64,000 nucleotides of DNA from positions 1,777,501 through 1,841,500 of the forward strand of contig JAGFBZ010000328.1 in assembly GCA_018398805.1 (NCBI GenBank), read 5' to 3'. The notes below the pieces were generated by a model that was not told the DNA's origin, made no database searches, and saw only the letters and a list, made by a program, of their open reading frames with translations. This DNA comes from Hirundichthys speculiger. Taxonomy: Eukaryota > Chordata > Actinopteri > Beloniformes > Exocoetidae. Both the position numbers and the translations under genes were made by a program. Every line of letters starts with the position of its first letter. Position 1 is the first letter of the stretch. Shown here piece after piece: positions 53,761 to 64,000 of this stretch.

Positions 53761-55652
53761 TTCAGTTTAATTCTCCATATTCAGGTCTATAGCTTGGTAG
53801 AAGGTGTTCATCCAGTTTTCTTGTAAGTAGTTTCTGCTTCTTACATTTTATCTTTTAAGTTTGTTCGCTGTCACAACACAATCGACTACACAACACCCCC
53901 CACACTTCACAACCCAGCACACACCACACCCTCACTGTCACTGTCTCTTTAACTGTCTTGTCTTTAAATGCTTCACTGCTGGTGTTTTTTAGTCCTCTCT
54001 GACGAAATCAGGATTTAAGATGTTAATAAAAGATGTTAGAATTTACTGCCAGAGAGGACTGAAGGACACATTCACCCTTCACACCCCCACAAAAAAAGTC
54101 TGCTATAAGATTAAATTGCATATACATCCTAGATGGTTTAGCTGGATGATGGCTCTAACAATGAATGTAAATGCAGACACAAAAAACTTATTACATTCAC
54201 TCTATTACATTTAAAGGACAAATGTTATACTTTTTGACACTATTACATTTTTTATTAATGTTCTCTGAAGTCTGCTGATGAATTCTCTTTTCTGTCTAAA
54301 ATGTCAAAGGAAACATCACATTCACACGTATGTCTTTACTCAGTTCTGCTGATAAAACGGCTTCTTGTGGGACACTTTGACTTTTCAAAAAGCATTTAAA
54401 CCGATGCAGCGAGCTGGTTCTCCTGCAGCAGAGCTGGTCGTCTACAGACGCCCGTGGTCCCGAGGAAAACTCTGACTTTGACCTCAAACTTCTAAGATGA
54501 AATCTTTTTTTTTTTCCCTTTTTATTTGGTGAGCTGAAAATAAAAATCACTGCAAAGACAAACATCAGAATTATCACCACCTACTACCGACTGTTATTTA
54601 TGCCAGGGACAAAAATGGATCTTTATTTACATTCCCAACATGCATCTGGGAGTTACTTTCTTCTCCTCAGCAGGTTTCGTCCTGACGTATCTCAGAAATC
54701 TCCCAGTTAATCTTTACCCAACAGACAGAGCTGATACGCTGACTCTGAAGGTTTTACTGGTTCACCTGGTTCAGAGGTCGAGTTTTCAGACGGGTCAGAT
54801 CAGTGGGAGGGTTGAACAAACACCTTGACTAACTCATAACTGGGTTACAGGAAACCAGAGTGATAATACCGAAGATTTCTGAGACTTTGGTCGACCTGAA
54901 TGCCCTGTTTTTGCTTTCACCATATGAAACATGACTAAAACTTTTGCAGGAATACCACAAGAGGGCTGTCATGAAGTATGAGCTCTGCTAAATAATCTTA
55001 TCAGCCTTCCCAAGGGCATTCAGATGGTTTAGGTTCTGTGTGCTCAGGCCGAGATACTCAAGAGGAGAGACTGATAATTTCCTTGAGATACAATGTTTCA
55101 CATTTATTCAACAGAAAGCCCTTATTTATCATTATTGTCAGGGTCCAGGGTGGGAGTTTGGGTTCATTCTTTCAATTCCAACCCACAAGAATTAAAGAAG
55201 ATGGTTGTGGCGTCCGAGCAGCCTTCCTGTGAAAGGTCGTGCACATGAGCAGAACCCTGGTGACCAGTCCTGGACCCAGAAGTCAACGTCCCCCATCTAG
55301 GGGGGGGTGGTCCCCCTCACTCCTCCTGCACCGACCCATGACCACTCTACTCACATCGGAGGAAGCTTCACGCTCAGCCCACAAAACTGTTGATTTATTC
55401 CAGAGACAGAAGTTGAAAGTTATTTTTTCCCCTCAGCACATCTGATCCCTGAAGTCCGTTAATGTGTCTCAGTTAATATTTATCTGAGATTGTTTCTGTG
55501 AGTCTTCAAACCCTCCCAGTTACTGGACGGAGCAAATGAACAGACAGGTTAGTGAGTCTACACCTGATTAGTGGGAGGTGGCAAATGAAGGTCACAACTG
55601 GTAACGCTACATTTCCTGCAGTTTCCCATAAATCACAGCAGTGACTGAGAAC
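53761..55652. other. Intergenic between col15a1 and the HHLA2-like gene
   Basis: No gene recognised. The last 400 bases upstream of the HHLA2-like signal exon should hold its promoter, but no clear TATA box or initiator was found. Confidence 0.45.
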
Positions 55653-56406
55653 ATGAACACAGGATGATCGTTGTCCAGTTTTTGGAGGTTTGGGTTCGTC
55701 CTGAGTGTTGTCTGGACTTCCACCAGAGGAGGTGAGAGAAAACTTTTGTCTTTCAGCTCTTGTTCATGTTGAAACTAAAATAATTAATTATCAGTCTGGC
55801 TAGATAATGTTATCACACTTTAGCTGGTGTGTGCTAAGACTGAGATATTCAAGAGGTTGAAAGTTTGCTTCAAAACTAAAACCTTATTACTACGGTCAAA
55901 TCATTAAAAGTCATTAGTTTGAGGACAAAGGTTAGAAACACTTGTTTATTCAGTTAGAAAATGTTTCACAACTCCCTTTAAAATGGTTTAAAAAGCCCTC
56001 TGAACAATAATGTACAGTGGTTTAAACTGAAACCAGTCCAGAGGTGATAATCAGCCAGTTGAATGCTGTTAAACTTGTTGATTATCATTCCAGAACATCT
56101 CCACTAAATACTTTCAGTTTCCTGGAACAAAGCGCCATAAATGACGTCTAGACGTTAACTCATCATAGCGTCAGACCTCAACCTGCATCAGCTGTTCAGT
56201 GTTGGGATTCAGAATAAATGATAAAAAGTCATGATCGTCCTCATTCCATACAAAGAACCGGTCCGGTTCCTCTGGATTTGACTCCCAGGGTTCCAGTGAC
56301 TCATTTCACAAGAACAATGTTGGTGAGATGAACTGGTCTGGTCTGGTTGACCTTAACCATCTGTTAGAAAGAGTCTATATAACAAAACAACCTAAAATTA
56401 AAGATG

Positions 56407-56930
56407 AATTCCAATTCCTCCCTTAACCCTCAATCTCAACCCTCGATCTCAAAAATGCTCGCTACCGCTAAGTGCTAGTGTTGTCCCGATTCTCAGAAAG
56501 TCAAGTTGAGGGACGAGTTTGAGGGCTGTATCGCCCTCAATATTGAGATTCTCCGGCACCACCCTTGGAAGTAAGGGCTACCCAGAAGGCATTGCGTATT
56601 TGTGCCAAGACATCTTCGAAAAGGATTGCGCCGAAAAAAGCTAGCCAGTAAGTATTTTCGTAGTTAATAAAGATACAAATTTTACGAAACCATCTTATTG
56701 TTTACGTCATATATATGTATACTACTACTTCTTCTTCTCCTTCTTCTTCGTCATCATCATTTTCTTGACAGACTGGACGTAGCTTTGGCGTAAGGCTGCC
56801 CCCCTACAGTCTGAAGACGTAACTGCACTCAAGGGGTGTCCCATTTCTAAGTCACAAGATAGACCTGACACTTACTTTGAAGGGCCAAGACTGAGGGTTA
56901 GGGGCGAGGGTTGCTTTCTCGTAACTCAAG
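56407..56930. mobile_element. Copy of the AATTCCTCCCTTAACCCTC MITE
   Basis: Left aattccaattcctcccttaaccctc matches 44824; right end gactgagggttaggggcg is more diverged. It lies in the first intron of the HHLA2-like gene. Confidence 0.65.
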
Positions 56931-57496
56931 TTCACTGTGTGACTCCACATAACCATTTTCAGCCAGGATACCAACTTCCATTTTGATTTAACAGCCATTC
57001 TTTGCGTGCAGGTTATCATAGCAACTATATGGATTAGTCAGCGAGGACAGGACTGATCAGATCTGATCTCTTGATATATAATGAATTCAGTCAGTCAGAT
57101 AGATCAGATCCTGATTGGTCAAAGCTACAAACCAGATTTGATCTGGCAGTGTGAACAGAGGCGGAACATTAAAAACAGTTTCCACGTCTCTTAAAGCTGA
57201 AGAGAAGGAACGACGGGGGACAAACATGGCTAAGATGCTGTCAAGCTGAATTTTTTTTTATCTTTGTTATTTGGCAAACTTGACCTCCATACAGACATAT
57301 TTGTTTACTGACTAGTAGAAAAGAATAAAGTCAGCAGCGCTGATCTGCTGTCTGTGTAGATGTCTGTGAAAATTAAAACAAGAAGCTCTGATTTTCATTT
57401 TTGTTCATATCAAGATTTTTGCTATTATTCATGCTGCTGGATTTGGATTTCCTCCAGTTACTCGGGTTTCCAGTCCAAAAACAAACATATTAGACC

Positions 57497-57800
57497 AGGT
57501 GTGGGCTGCTGTCCTGCAGGTGCTGATGGTGATCCGTTCATTAGAACCAGGCGTGTTGTGGCAGGAAAACATCTCAGACATGCAGCACAGTGACCCTCCA
57601 GGACTGGGAGTTCCCACCCCTCAATTAGGCTCATTGATGAATCTAAATTGCCCACAGAAGGAAGTGTGGGCATGTGTGGTTTTCTTTTGGTTTAGATGTG
57701 TCCCTGAGATGGACCGGTGGCCTGTCTGGGTTTGTCCCCCTGCTGGAGGAGAGCTGGGACAGGCTCCAGGAGACCCCCCAACCCTGAACAGGAAGAACCA
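57497..57800. repeat. hAT MITE fragment followed by SINE/LINE-type tail
   Basis: 57497-57618 resembles the MITE at 30202 (ctgcaggtgctgatggtgat, ggactgggagttcccacccct). Then tgagatggaccggtggcctg, ctgctggaggagagctgggacaggctccag and agataatggatgga form the common tail of fish SINEs and L2-type LINEs. Confidence 0.6.
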
Positions 57801-57923
57801 GGTGTAGATAATGGATGGATAGTCTGTTTATCACTGAATAATGACATTATATGCAAAGATATCCTCTTCATATTCTACATGTTTTCACTGTATGTGCAGA
57901 TGTTTCATTCAGACTTAATAAAG

Positions 57924-58281
57924 TGTCACGTTCTTTGTAAGGAGGACCCAAAATCCAGGAGTACATCCCAAAAGGTGCTTTAGCCACTGTGCAAAGTCCA
58001 AACTTACAAGGACCCTCCAAACGATGGTGGGGCAGCAAGGCAGGAACAGGGAAAGAAGACGGGCAGAGACATGGGAAAAATAAACCGATGAACCGGCAAA
58101 CAGAAATGGAAAGACAGGACTTAAACAATCAGGGGAGATACATGTGGGGAAGTACAGAGATACACCACGAAGACAAGGCAGACCTTCAAAGTAAAACAGG
58201 GAACGATGGTAGACTAAGGACGGGAGACAAGAACTAAACACAGAGGAATCCCTACCATGGCCAACCCAGACCATGACACAC
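57924..58281 (-). repeat. Dispersed repeat D, copy 1
   Basis: The reverse complement reads gtgtcatggtctgggttggc and contains ctgttttactttgaaggtct. The same blocks occur at 63821-64000 on the plus strand. Confidence 0.6.
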
Positions 58282-58365
58282 AGTTGGATACTGTGCTTTC
58301 TTTGTTTTTCCTCAAAGCTTCACGTTAATGTCCTGGTTCTGATTCTGCATCTGATGTTTCCACAG

Positions 58366-58678
58366 ATTCAGAGGTCTTCCTGCCAGTTCAACCAGAGCTG
58401 TATCCTGCCCTGCAGTTATAGAGTTGGCGATGAAGTCGTCCTCCACTGGATGCAGAAGACATCGGTGGACTCTCAGGTTCACTCCTACTATTACGAAAAG
58501 GACCAGCTCATAAACCAGGACCAGAGGTTCAGAAACAGAACATCTCTGTTTAAGGATCAGATCTCCAGAGGAAACGCCTCACTGCTGCTGACAGGAGTGA
58601 CGGTCCAGGACCAGGGTAGATATCAGTGTTACACCAGCACCATCACTGGGAACAAGGACACCTACATCCAACTAAAGG
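58366..58678 (+). pseudogene. hhla2: Exon for first V-set domain of the HHLA2-like gene
   Basis: The open frame reads from QRSSCQFNQSCILPC to STITGNKDTYIQLK. It has the two V-set cysteines (ILPC and YQCYT), a Trp in VLHWMQ and the RNRTSLF/NASLLLTGV strands. Phase to the next exon is 1, joining aag g to ct cca. With a normal phase-1 start the length should divide by three, but it is 313 bp; the extra base sits in gaggtcttcctgc near 58374-58379. Read from phase 0 instead, the exon is fully open. An alternative donor 5 bases on (aacg/gtaagt) is stronger by consensus but leads to an early stop. Confidence 0.65.
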
Positions 58679-59092
58679 GTGAACGGTAAGTGAACCATAA
58701 AAATAAAGCTCCCAGGGCAAACATATATGTATATGAGTATACAACCTCTAAAATGATGCGCCAGTCACAGGAAGGACCGGCGGCTCAAAACTTCCAACCA
58801 GGTTCCTCTGGAATCTGAATCTTCTGGAATCTCAACTCCAACTATAATGATGAAATACAAGCCATGTAAAACACTTTAAACAGAGCTGTATGCTGCAGAG
58901 CTGACAAGGAAACCTGTCTGGACAGCAAATGATTTTAATAACATAAGGATTGTGGTTGTTAAGCTCCACCATTAAATATTTAAAGACCACTTTTTAAAAC
59001 ACTAATTCGCACAATTCCTTCATTTTATTTGTAGTCTTCCATGCTACTTCCACACCGACTGGTTGAACTCAACAACTTGCTTTCCTCTAAAA

Positions 59093-59613
59093 CAGTGGTC
59101 CCCAACCCCCAGGCCGTGGACCAGTACCGGGCCATGGATCAATTGGTAACCGGGCCACGGAAGAAAAAAATATTTTTTAAGTTTTATTTATTATGAGTCT
59201 GAAAGAGCATTTATTTTGAAAAACCTTTTATTTTGAAAAATGGCCGGATTCTCTCGGTTACATCTCGGTCACTTGAGCGCCAAAATGTAACCCAGCTAGC
59301 AAAATAAGTAAGAAACAGATGTGTTTGGAAAGTTTCCTTGTAAAGGAGAAAATGCACAGTAAAGAGAAAGAAGAACAGCCGACGACTTCCAAGAAAAGGA
59401 AAGCTTTTAACAGACAATACCAGAAGACCTACTGAAATATGGATTCATCATGATTTTTTTCGTTGTTGTTATTTATGTAATAGATACAGAGGATGTTACC
59501 AGAGACTTTGATGTTTTCGTGTTATGTTATCGACGTAATGAAGCCCCCCTGGTCTGCGGTAAAATTGTCAAGTGTTGACCGGTCCGTAGTTACAAAATGG
59601 TAGGGGACCACTG
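59093..59613. mobile_element. hAT family E element, copy 1
   Basis: Ends cagtggtccccaaccccc and taggggaccactg are inverted; octamers ctctaaaa and gtctaaaa flank it. Contains agaaagaagaacagccgacg, the remnant of a ZBED-type transposase start. A sister is at 63163-63634. Confidence 0.87.
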
Positions 59614-59774
59614 GTCTAAAACAAAGCGGGAATTGCAGTTCCTCTTCTGACCACTAGGGGCTTTCGCCAAAGGCAAGTCAATCGACATTTACGCATTTTA
59701 TTTTAATTTTTTTCCCCCCTGTCTTGGCAAATTTTCTTGTAAATTGGCATGGCACGCTACAGTTCATAATCAAA

Positions 59775-60800
59775 GAGGGACCAGACACCCCCCCACACAG
59801 CAAAGACATCCAGAACGGATCCACGCAACGGACCCGTATCAGGGTCCACTTGCACTCAGTGACGGATCTGCTTTGGAGCCGGATCACGGACCTGCTGGCT
59901 CCACGCTGCATCCGGTCCACATCCGTGATTAAAACCTTACCTCCGTGGACCCGGAAATCTGCTGCGGAACCAACAAACTGACTGGACAAACTGATAAATC
60001 CAGGTGTGTCCTAGTAGCTACAATGGTCAGACACACCTGGATTAATCAGTTTGTCCAATAATAACAGGTATTGATGCTCACAAAATGAATGTAGAGTAGC
60101 ATAGCCAACGTAGGCTACTGAACAAAAACAGAATAGCCTTTAACTACTTGGTTGGTGGATGTAGCTCAGTTGGTAGGGCGGGTTGTCCAGTCACTGTAAT
60201 GTTGGCGGTTTGATCCCGGCTCCAACTGTCCACATGCTAAAGTGTCCTTGGGCAAGACACTGAACCCTAACTTGTCTGGCAGCACCTTGCATGGTAGCAG
60301 CCGTCCACTGGTGAGTGAATGTGAGGCTGATGTAAACTGCTTTTGTTGGCAACTGATGTCTTGTCTTTTTCTGTTAGGTCTATATTGACAATCGTGTTAG
60401 AGTTAAACAACACAAGGCAATGCAGATTTGAGCTGTGGCTATACTGGTGTGGAAGTCTAGGCCAGGCATACATTTAGTTTAGTTTGGTATGTTATCGGGA
60501 TTTTTGAAATGAGTTGAATGGGTCCAAAACAGACCCGGGCCAGAGGTTTTTCTGCGTCCGTTGCGGATCTGTGGTGGATGTGCGGGTACGCTCAGGAGCC
60601 GCCGAGGTAAGGTTTTAGTCAGGGATGGGGACCAGACGCAGGGCGGAGCCAGGGCGGAGCCAGGGCGGAGCCAGCGATCCGCCTCTAAAGGAGATCCGTC
60701 ACTGAGGGCAAGTGGACCCTGATACGGGTCCGTTCCGGATCTTGCAGTATCTCTGTGCAGATCTGCGGCAGTCTTTTTGCTATCAGGGTAGGGTGACCAC
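59775..60800. repeat. Large inverted repeat with a SINE in the middle
   Basis: Left arm about 59805-59955 (acggacccgtatcagggtcc, ctcagtgacggatctgc, taaaaccttacctc) returns inverted at about 60597-60742. The right arm has three tandem copies of cagggcggagc at 60648-60675. The SINE at 60155 lies between the arms. Confidence 0.75.
60155..60345 (+). repeat. tRNA-derived SINE
   Basis: The head contains A box tagctcagttggtagggcg and B box ggcggtttgatcccggc, followed by ctaaagtgtccttgggcaag and acactgaaccc, the well-known tRNA-derived fish SINE. It is not a functional tRNA because no acceptor stem closes. Confidence 0.85.
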
Positions 60801-61157
60801 ACATAAGGGGAAGGAAGAAGAGAATAAAAGAAGTTTGATAAGCTTTGTTGTTTTTCCCTCCAGATATTTCATAGCTCCTGGAGAAAATCATACATACGTC
60901 GATTTGATTTCAGGAGTTCATTTATATGCATCAAAAACTAGATCCAGTAAGAGATCTTCCATAGTTGTGTCAAATAATAATAGTTTTGTTTGAAAATGAA
61001 CCGAATCAAAAGCTGCAGAGACAACTGAGAACTGAGCTGCAGGTCTGGCTTCCGTCAGTTATAAATATGTGATTTGGGTTCAAAGTACAACTCATTGTGA
61101 CAACGACAGTCATGAACATTCACAAAGTTAATTAACAACAGCATCTTTCTCTCCCAG
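60801..61157. other. HHLA2-like gene intron
   Basis: No further exon recognised; ends in the acceptor tttctctcccag. Confidence 0.5.
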
Positions 61158-61425
61158 CTCCAGTCAGGAAAGTCAAGATTGAGAAGATAGAAAATGAAAT
61201 CATCTGCAGCTCAGAGGGAATCTATCTATCCTGAACCTGGACTCTCCTGGTCCACCAGTCCTCCATCCAGCAGGAACCTGCAGAAACCAACAGTCCAGCA
61301 GACTGAACAGCAGCTTTACAACATCAGCAGCTCTCTGATCCTTTCAGACAGTGATACTGACCTGGACTACATCTGCACCGTCAGCACTCCAGCAAACAAG
61401 AAGAGAGCAACTTTGATGAAACCAG
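61158..61425 (+). pseudogene. hhla2: Exon for C-type Ig domain with a 4-bp duplication
   Basis: The exon starts PVRKVKIEKIENEIICSSEG and continues, after a frame change, with YPEPGLSWSTSPPS, QQTEQQLYNISSSLILS and DLDYICTVST. The break is the tandem ctatctat at 61222-61229. Removing one copy in thought would make the exon 264 bp, a multiple of three, as expected for a phase 1-1 Ig exon. As it stands the frame meets tga at 61232. The rest of the domain is well preserved, so the change looks recent. Confidence 0.65.
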
Positions 61426-61527
61426 GTGATGATGAACTTCACACTGACCTTGGCAGCTGGTTTTCAGTTTTCTTTCCTGTTGCGGGAGTGATGAGTTTTC
61501 ATGATTCTGCTTAATATTTAATTCCAG

Positions 61528-62375
61528 CTGTGATCAACAGTTCAGACACCGAAGCAACAATCCGCTGCTCCACCGCCAATTATCCTCTAACTTATCTCAT
61601 CTGGAGATTCAACCAGAATGAGACCATCTTGACAAAAACTGAAGCAAAAGACATCTACACACCTTCAGAGAGGTGGAGGCAGCATGTGGAGACTGTATCA
61701 GAGACAGGAAGTCTCACTCTGAAGGACTTATCTTCAGACCAGACAGGAACTTACACCTGTGAACTCAGTGATGATGAAGACACATACGTGAAACACACCT
61801 TTGTTCACGTACCAGGTGAGAAAGTCACAGTCTGTAGTTACAGTCAATCTCTAGAGATGCAGCTACAAATCTGTGACATTAACAAGGTTAAAATGGTTCA
61901 TCAGTTTCATTCTTGTTCTCTTCTTCAGTTTCAGACAAGCAAACTAATTATGCAGGAATTATTGTAGGAGTGATGGTTGGAGTAGCTGCTGTTTTAGCCG
62001 TTTTAGGATTTATAGTCTACAAAAAAAAGGTAATAATACATTACATTTAGTGCAGATTGATCAAGACAAATCTAATATTTCTGATTTATCTTGAATGATG
62101 ATCCACTTTGATCCCCTTTTCTATAGTGGATCATTTATTCAGACATTTTTGATGACTGGTTCAAATTTAATCTCTAAATAACAGTTTCTCCTAAATTCCT
62201 CCCAGTTAAATAACTCCCTGAAGTCATCTGAAGAGGCTCTAAACCTCATAATGTCTCTCAGCAGAAACCACAGTCTCAACAACATCAGGAGTCTTGTCGC
62301 TACCGGCCGACCAATCAGGATCCACCAGATCACAGTGATCCGCCGGATCACAACAATCAGCCGGATGTAAAATGA
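61528..62375 (+). pseudogene. hhla2: Exons for second V domain, membrane segment and tail
   Basis: Exon 61528-61815 (288 bp, phase 1-1) encodes an intact V-like domain with cysteines in TIRCSTANYPL and YTCELSDDE, the Trp in YLIWRFNQNE and the LKDLSSDQTGTYTC signature. Exon 61929-62029 encodes VSDKQTNYA, a 19-residue hydrophobic span and the stop-transfer KKK. Exon 62262-62375 encodes a hydrophilic tail QKPQSQQHQESCRYRPTNQ and a (DPPDH)-like repeat ending DVK and tga. A further acidic segment after an acceptor near 62618 resembles an alternative tail but contains a stop. Confidence 0.7.
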
Positions 62376-63154
62376 AAGTCCTCAACAAGGTGAACCTGTT
62401 TGTGGTAAATATTCCATTTACCACGTGAACTGTGGCCTCCTGCAGCTGATTTAACCACTTTAGTAAAAATAACTTGGTCAAACTGTTTTTCTCAAACTCA
62501 ATTTTCAAATATAACCAACATCAGTTGTTACTTCCTCTAAAAGTATCTTTATAGCATGTATCGTTTTGTAAATATCTTTACGTTTTCGGGATTTAATTGT
62601 ATTTTGTTTCTTTTTCAGCAGCACATGAAGAAAATATTCAGACATGAACAGAAGAGACTGAAGATAAAAATCCATCTGATCAACAGCTGAAATGAAGTTA
62701 AAGGCGTTTTTTTTTTTAAGAAAAGGAAAAAAATGCAAAACAGAAATGAAGAATTTAAACTTTTTTTTTGTTTCTACTCAGCTGTACTGGTGCTTCCTTT
62801 TTTACCTCAGTGTTGAAGGAAATGGTAATGAAGTAAAAAGTAATTTTGAAGGAAAAACCATAAAGTCAGGAGAACTCTGATGTATGTTCCTCGACTCTGT
62901 GGCAGCACTTGTTTTTAATATTTTTCTAGAAGAACAGGACAGTGTTCAGTGTTACTGAAGTCTCAGAAGCAGCTGTTTTTATTCTCTTTAACCACTCAAC
63001 CATCCATCAACCATCAGACCTCCATAAACAGCTCTGGTGAATTTAGCAGCTTCCACTTCGGTGTGAAAGTATCCTGTCATGGAGCCGAGTCGGTCTGGCT
63101 GTGATGAGCTGTGGCAGTGGTGCATCTGTTCATTCCAGCTGTTTTAGAGAAACA
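62376..63154. other. Region after the HHLA2-like stop codon
   Basis: Probably 3' UTR or alternative tail exons. An acceptor near 62618 precedes an acidic segment (TEETEDKNPSDQQLK and stop), reached only past a tga. No clear aataaa signal was settled on. Confidence 0.4.
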
Positions 63155-63162
63155 CTGTAAAT

Positions 63163-63634
63163 CAGTGGTCCCCAAGCCCCGGGCCGCGGACCGGTACCGG
63201 GCTGTGGATCAATTGGTACCGGGCCGCACAAGAAAAAAATAGTTTTTAAAGTTTTATTTATTATGAGCCTGAACAAGCTTTTATTTTGAAAAATGACCGG
63301 ATTCTCTCGGTTCCATCTCGGTCCCTTGAGCACCAAAATTTAATCCAGCTAGCAAAAATGAGTCAGAAACAGACGTTTTTGGAAAGTTTCCAAAGAGAAA
63401 GAAGAACAGCCGACGACTTCAAAGAAAAAGAAAACTTTTAACAGACAATACCAGGAGTCCTACTGAAACATGGATTTATCATGATTTTTTTCCTTTTTGT
63501 TATTTATTTAATGGATACAGAGGATGTTACCAGAGACTTATGCTATTGACGTAATAAAGCCCCGCCCCTCCGGTCAGTGGTAAAATTGTCAAGTGTTGAC
63601 CGGTCCGCAGTTACAAAAAGGTTAGGGACCACTG
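63163..63634. mobile_element. hAT family E element, copy 2
   Basis: Ends cagtggtccccaagcccc and tagggaccactg are inverted, flanked by ctgtaaat and ctgtaaac. Collinear with 59093-59613 and about 50 bp shorter. Confidence 0.88.
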
Positions 63635-63820
63635 CTGTAAACGATCAGAGGAAACAGGGGTGGGGGGGCAGTCGTCCTCACATTTACATCCCTGTAACCC
63701 TGAACGGACTCAGTCCACCGACTGCAGTAACCTGTCGATTCACCAGGTGCACGACTCCAGTATGTCTGCACACGTACGCTTGATTATTGAAGAACTGTTG
63801 CTTCTCTGGTGAAGGAAAAA

Positions 63821-64000
63821 GTGTCATGGCCTGGATCTGCCATGATGGTTTTTCTGTATATTCTGTGTGTTTTGGCAAGTTGGCGTCTCTCCATGTCTGT
63901 AGTGCTTCCTGTTTTACTTTGAAGGTCTGTCTTGTCTCCATTGTTTTGTCTTGTCAGCCTGATTGTTCACACCTGCCTCTCGTTTGTTCCTGCGTGTTTA
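63821..64000 (+). repeat. Dispersed repeat D, copy 2 (cut by window end)
   Basis: Starts gtgtcatggcctggatctgc and contains ctgttttactttgaaggtct, matching 57924-58281 inverted. Confidence 0.6.

Larger units (their letters stand above)
55653..62375 (+). pseudogene. hhla2: HHLA2-like B7-family immunoglobulin receptor, apparently broken
   Basis: Exons placed: signal 55653-55731, V domain 58366-58678, C domain 61158-61425, second V domain 61528-61815, transmembrane 61929-62029 and tail 62262-62375 (stop tga). The V-C-V order and motifs such as NQSCILPCSY, FRNRTSLFKDQISRGNASL, QGRYQCYTSTI and YPEPGLSWSTSPPS fit fish HHLA2-like proteins, relatives of the B7 T-cell co-regulators. The membrane segment is GIIVGVMVGVAAVLAVLGF. 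Three lesions lie in the expected frame: TGA at 55665-55667 inside the signal peptide, a V exon of 313 bp (one base too many) and a C exon of 268 bp with a ctat duplication at 61222-61229, giving a stop at 61232-61234. The second V exon (288 bp) is intact. VTCN1- or CD276-like naming is possible. Sequence errors are the alternative explanation. Confidence 0.65.

Noticed and set aside
60155..60230. Possible tRNA gene with A and B boxes
   Set aside because: The cloverleaf does not close and the flanks match a fish tRNA-derived SINE.

Overview
The window is nuclear DNA from a ray-finned fish, most likely a spiny-rayed (acanthomorph) teleost. The evidence is vertebrate exon/intron structure, a fish-type collagen XV gene, an HHLA2-like B7-family gene as expanded in fishes, a tRNA-derived fish SINE, LINE fragments and a dense load of hAT and Harbinger elements.

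About 14.6-49.1 kb is one plus-strand gene, collagen type XV alpha 1 (col15a1; whether the a or b paralogue cannot be told). Forty-seven coding exons were placed by GT-AG or GC-AG borders, reading phase and Gly-X-Y periodicity. In order they encode an N-terminal thrombospondin/laminin-G-like domain, an acidic Ser-Gly-rich linker, interrupted triple-helical blocks, the trimerisation domain, a hinge and the C-terminal endostatin-like (restin) domain. The signal-peptide exon was not found and must lie upstream. One collagen exon (43064-43122) is 59 bp instead of 60, which breaks the frame; this is either a sequence error or a real lesion. One intron appears to use a GC donor.

About 55.65-62.4 kb is a second plus-strand gene, an HHLA2-like V-C-V immunoglobulin receptor. 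Its signal exon has an in-frame stop, its first V exon has one extra base and its C exon has a 4-bp tandem duplication. It therefore looks like a recent pseudogene, although its last V domain, membrane segment and tail remain open.

The rest is repeats. The first 14 kb holds nested hAT elements, a degenerate LINE reverse transcriptase, a foldback element carrying about 1.7 kb of tandem repeats, and two CpG-rich patches. Introns of col15a1 hold hAT elements with 8-bp target duplications, a small Harbinger element with remnants of both its genes, a 211-bp-arm palindrome, a LINE tail split by a palindromic element, and a 1.2-kb TGATAG-type array. Just downstream of col15a1 is a 1-kb array of an 18-bp unit open in several frames. 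No tRNA or rRNA gene, CRISPR or bacterial feature is present, and no novel protein system was seen. The most informative oddities are the two broken reading frames and the nested or palindromic repeats.
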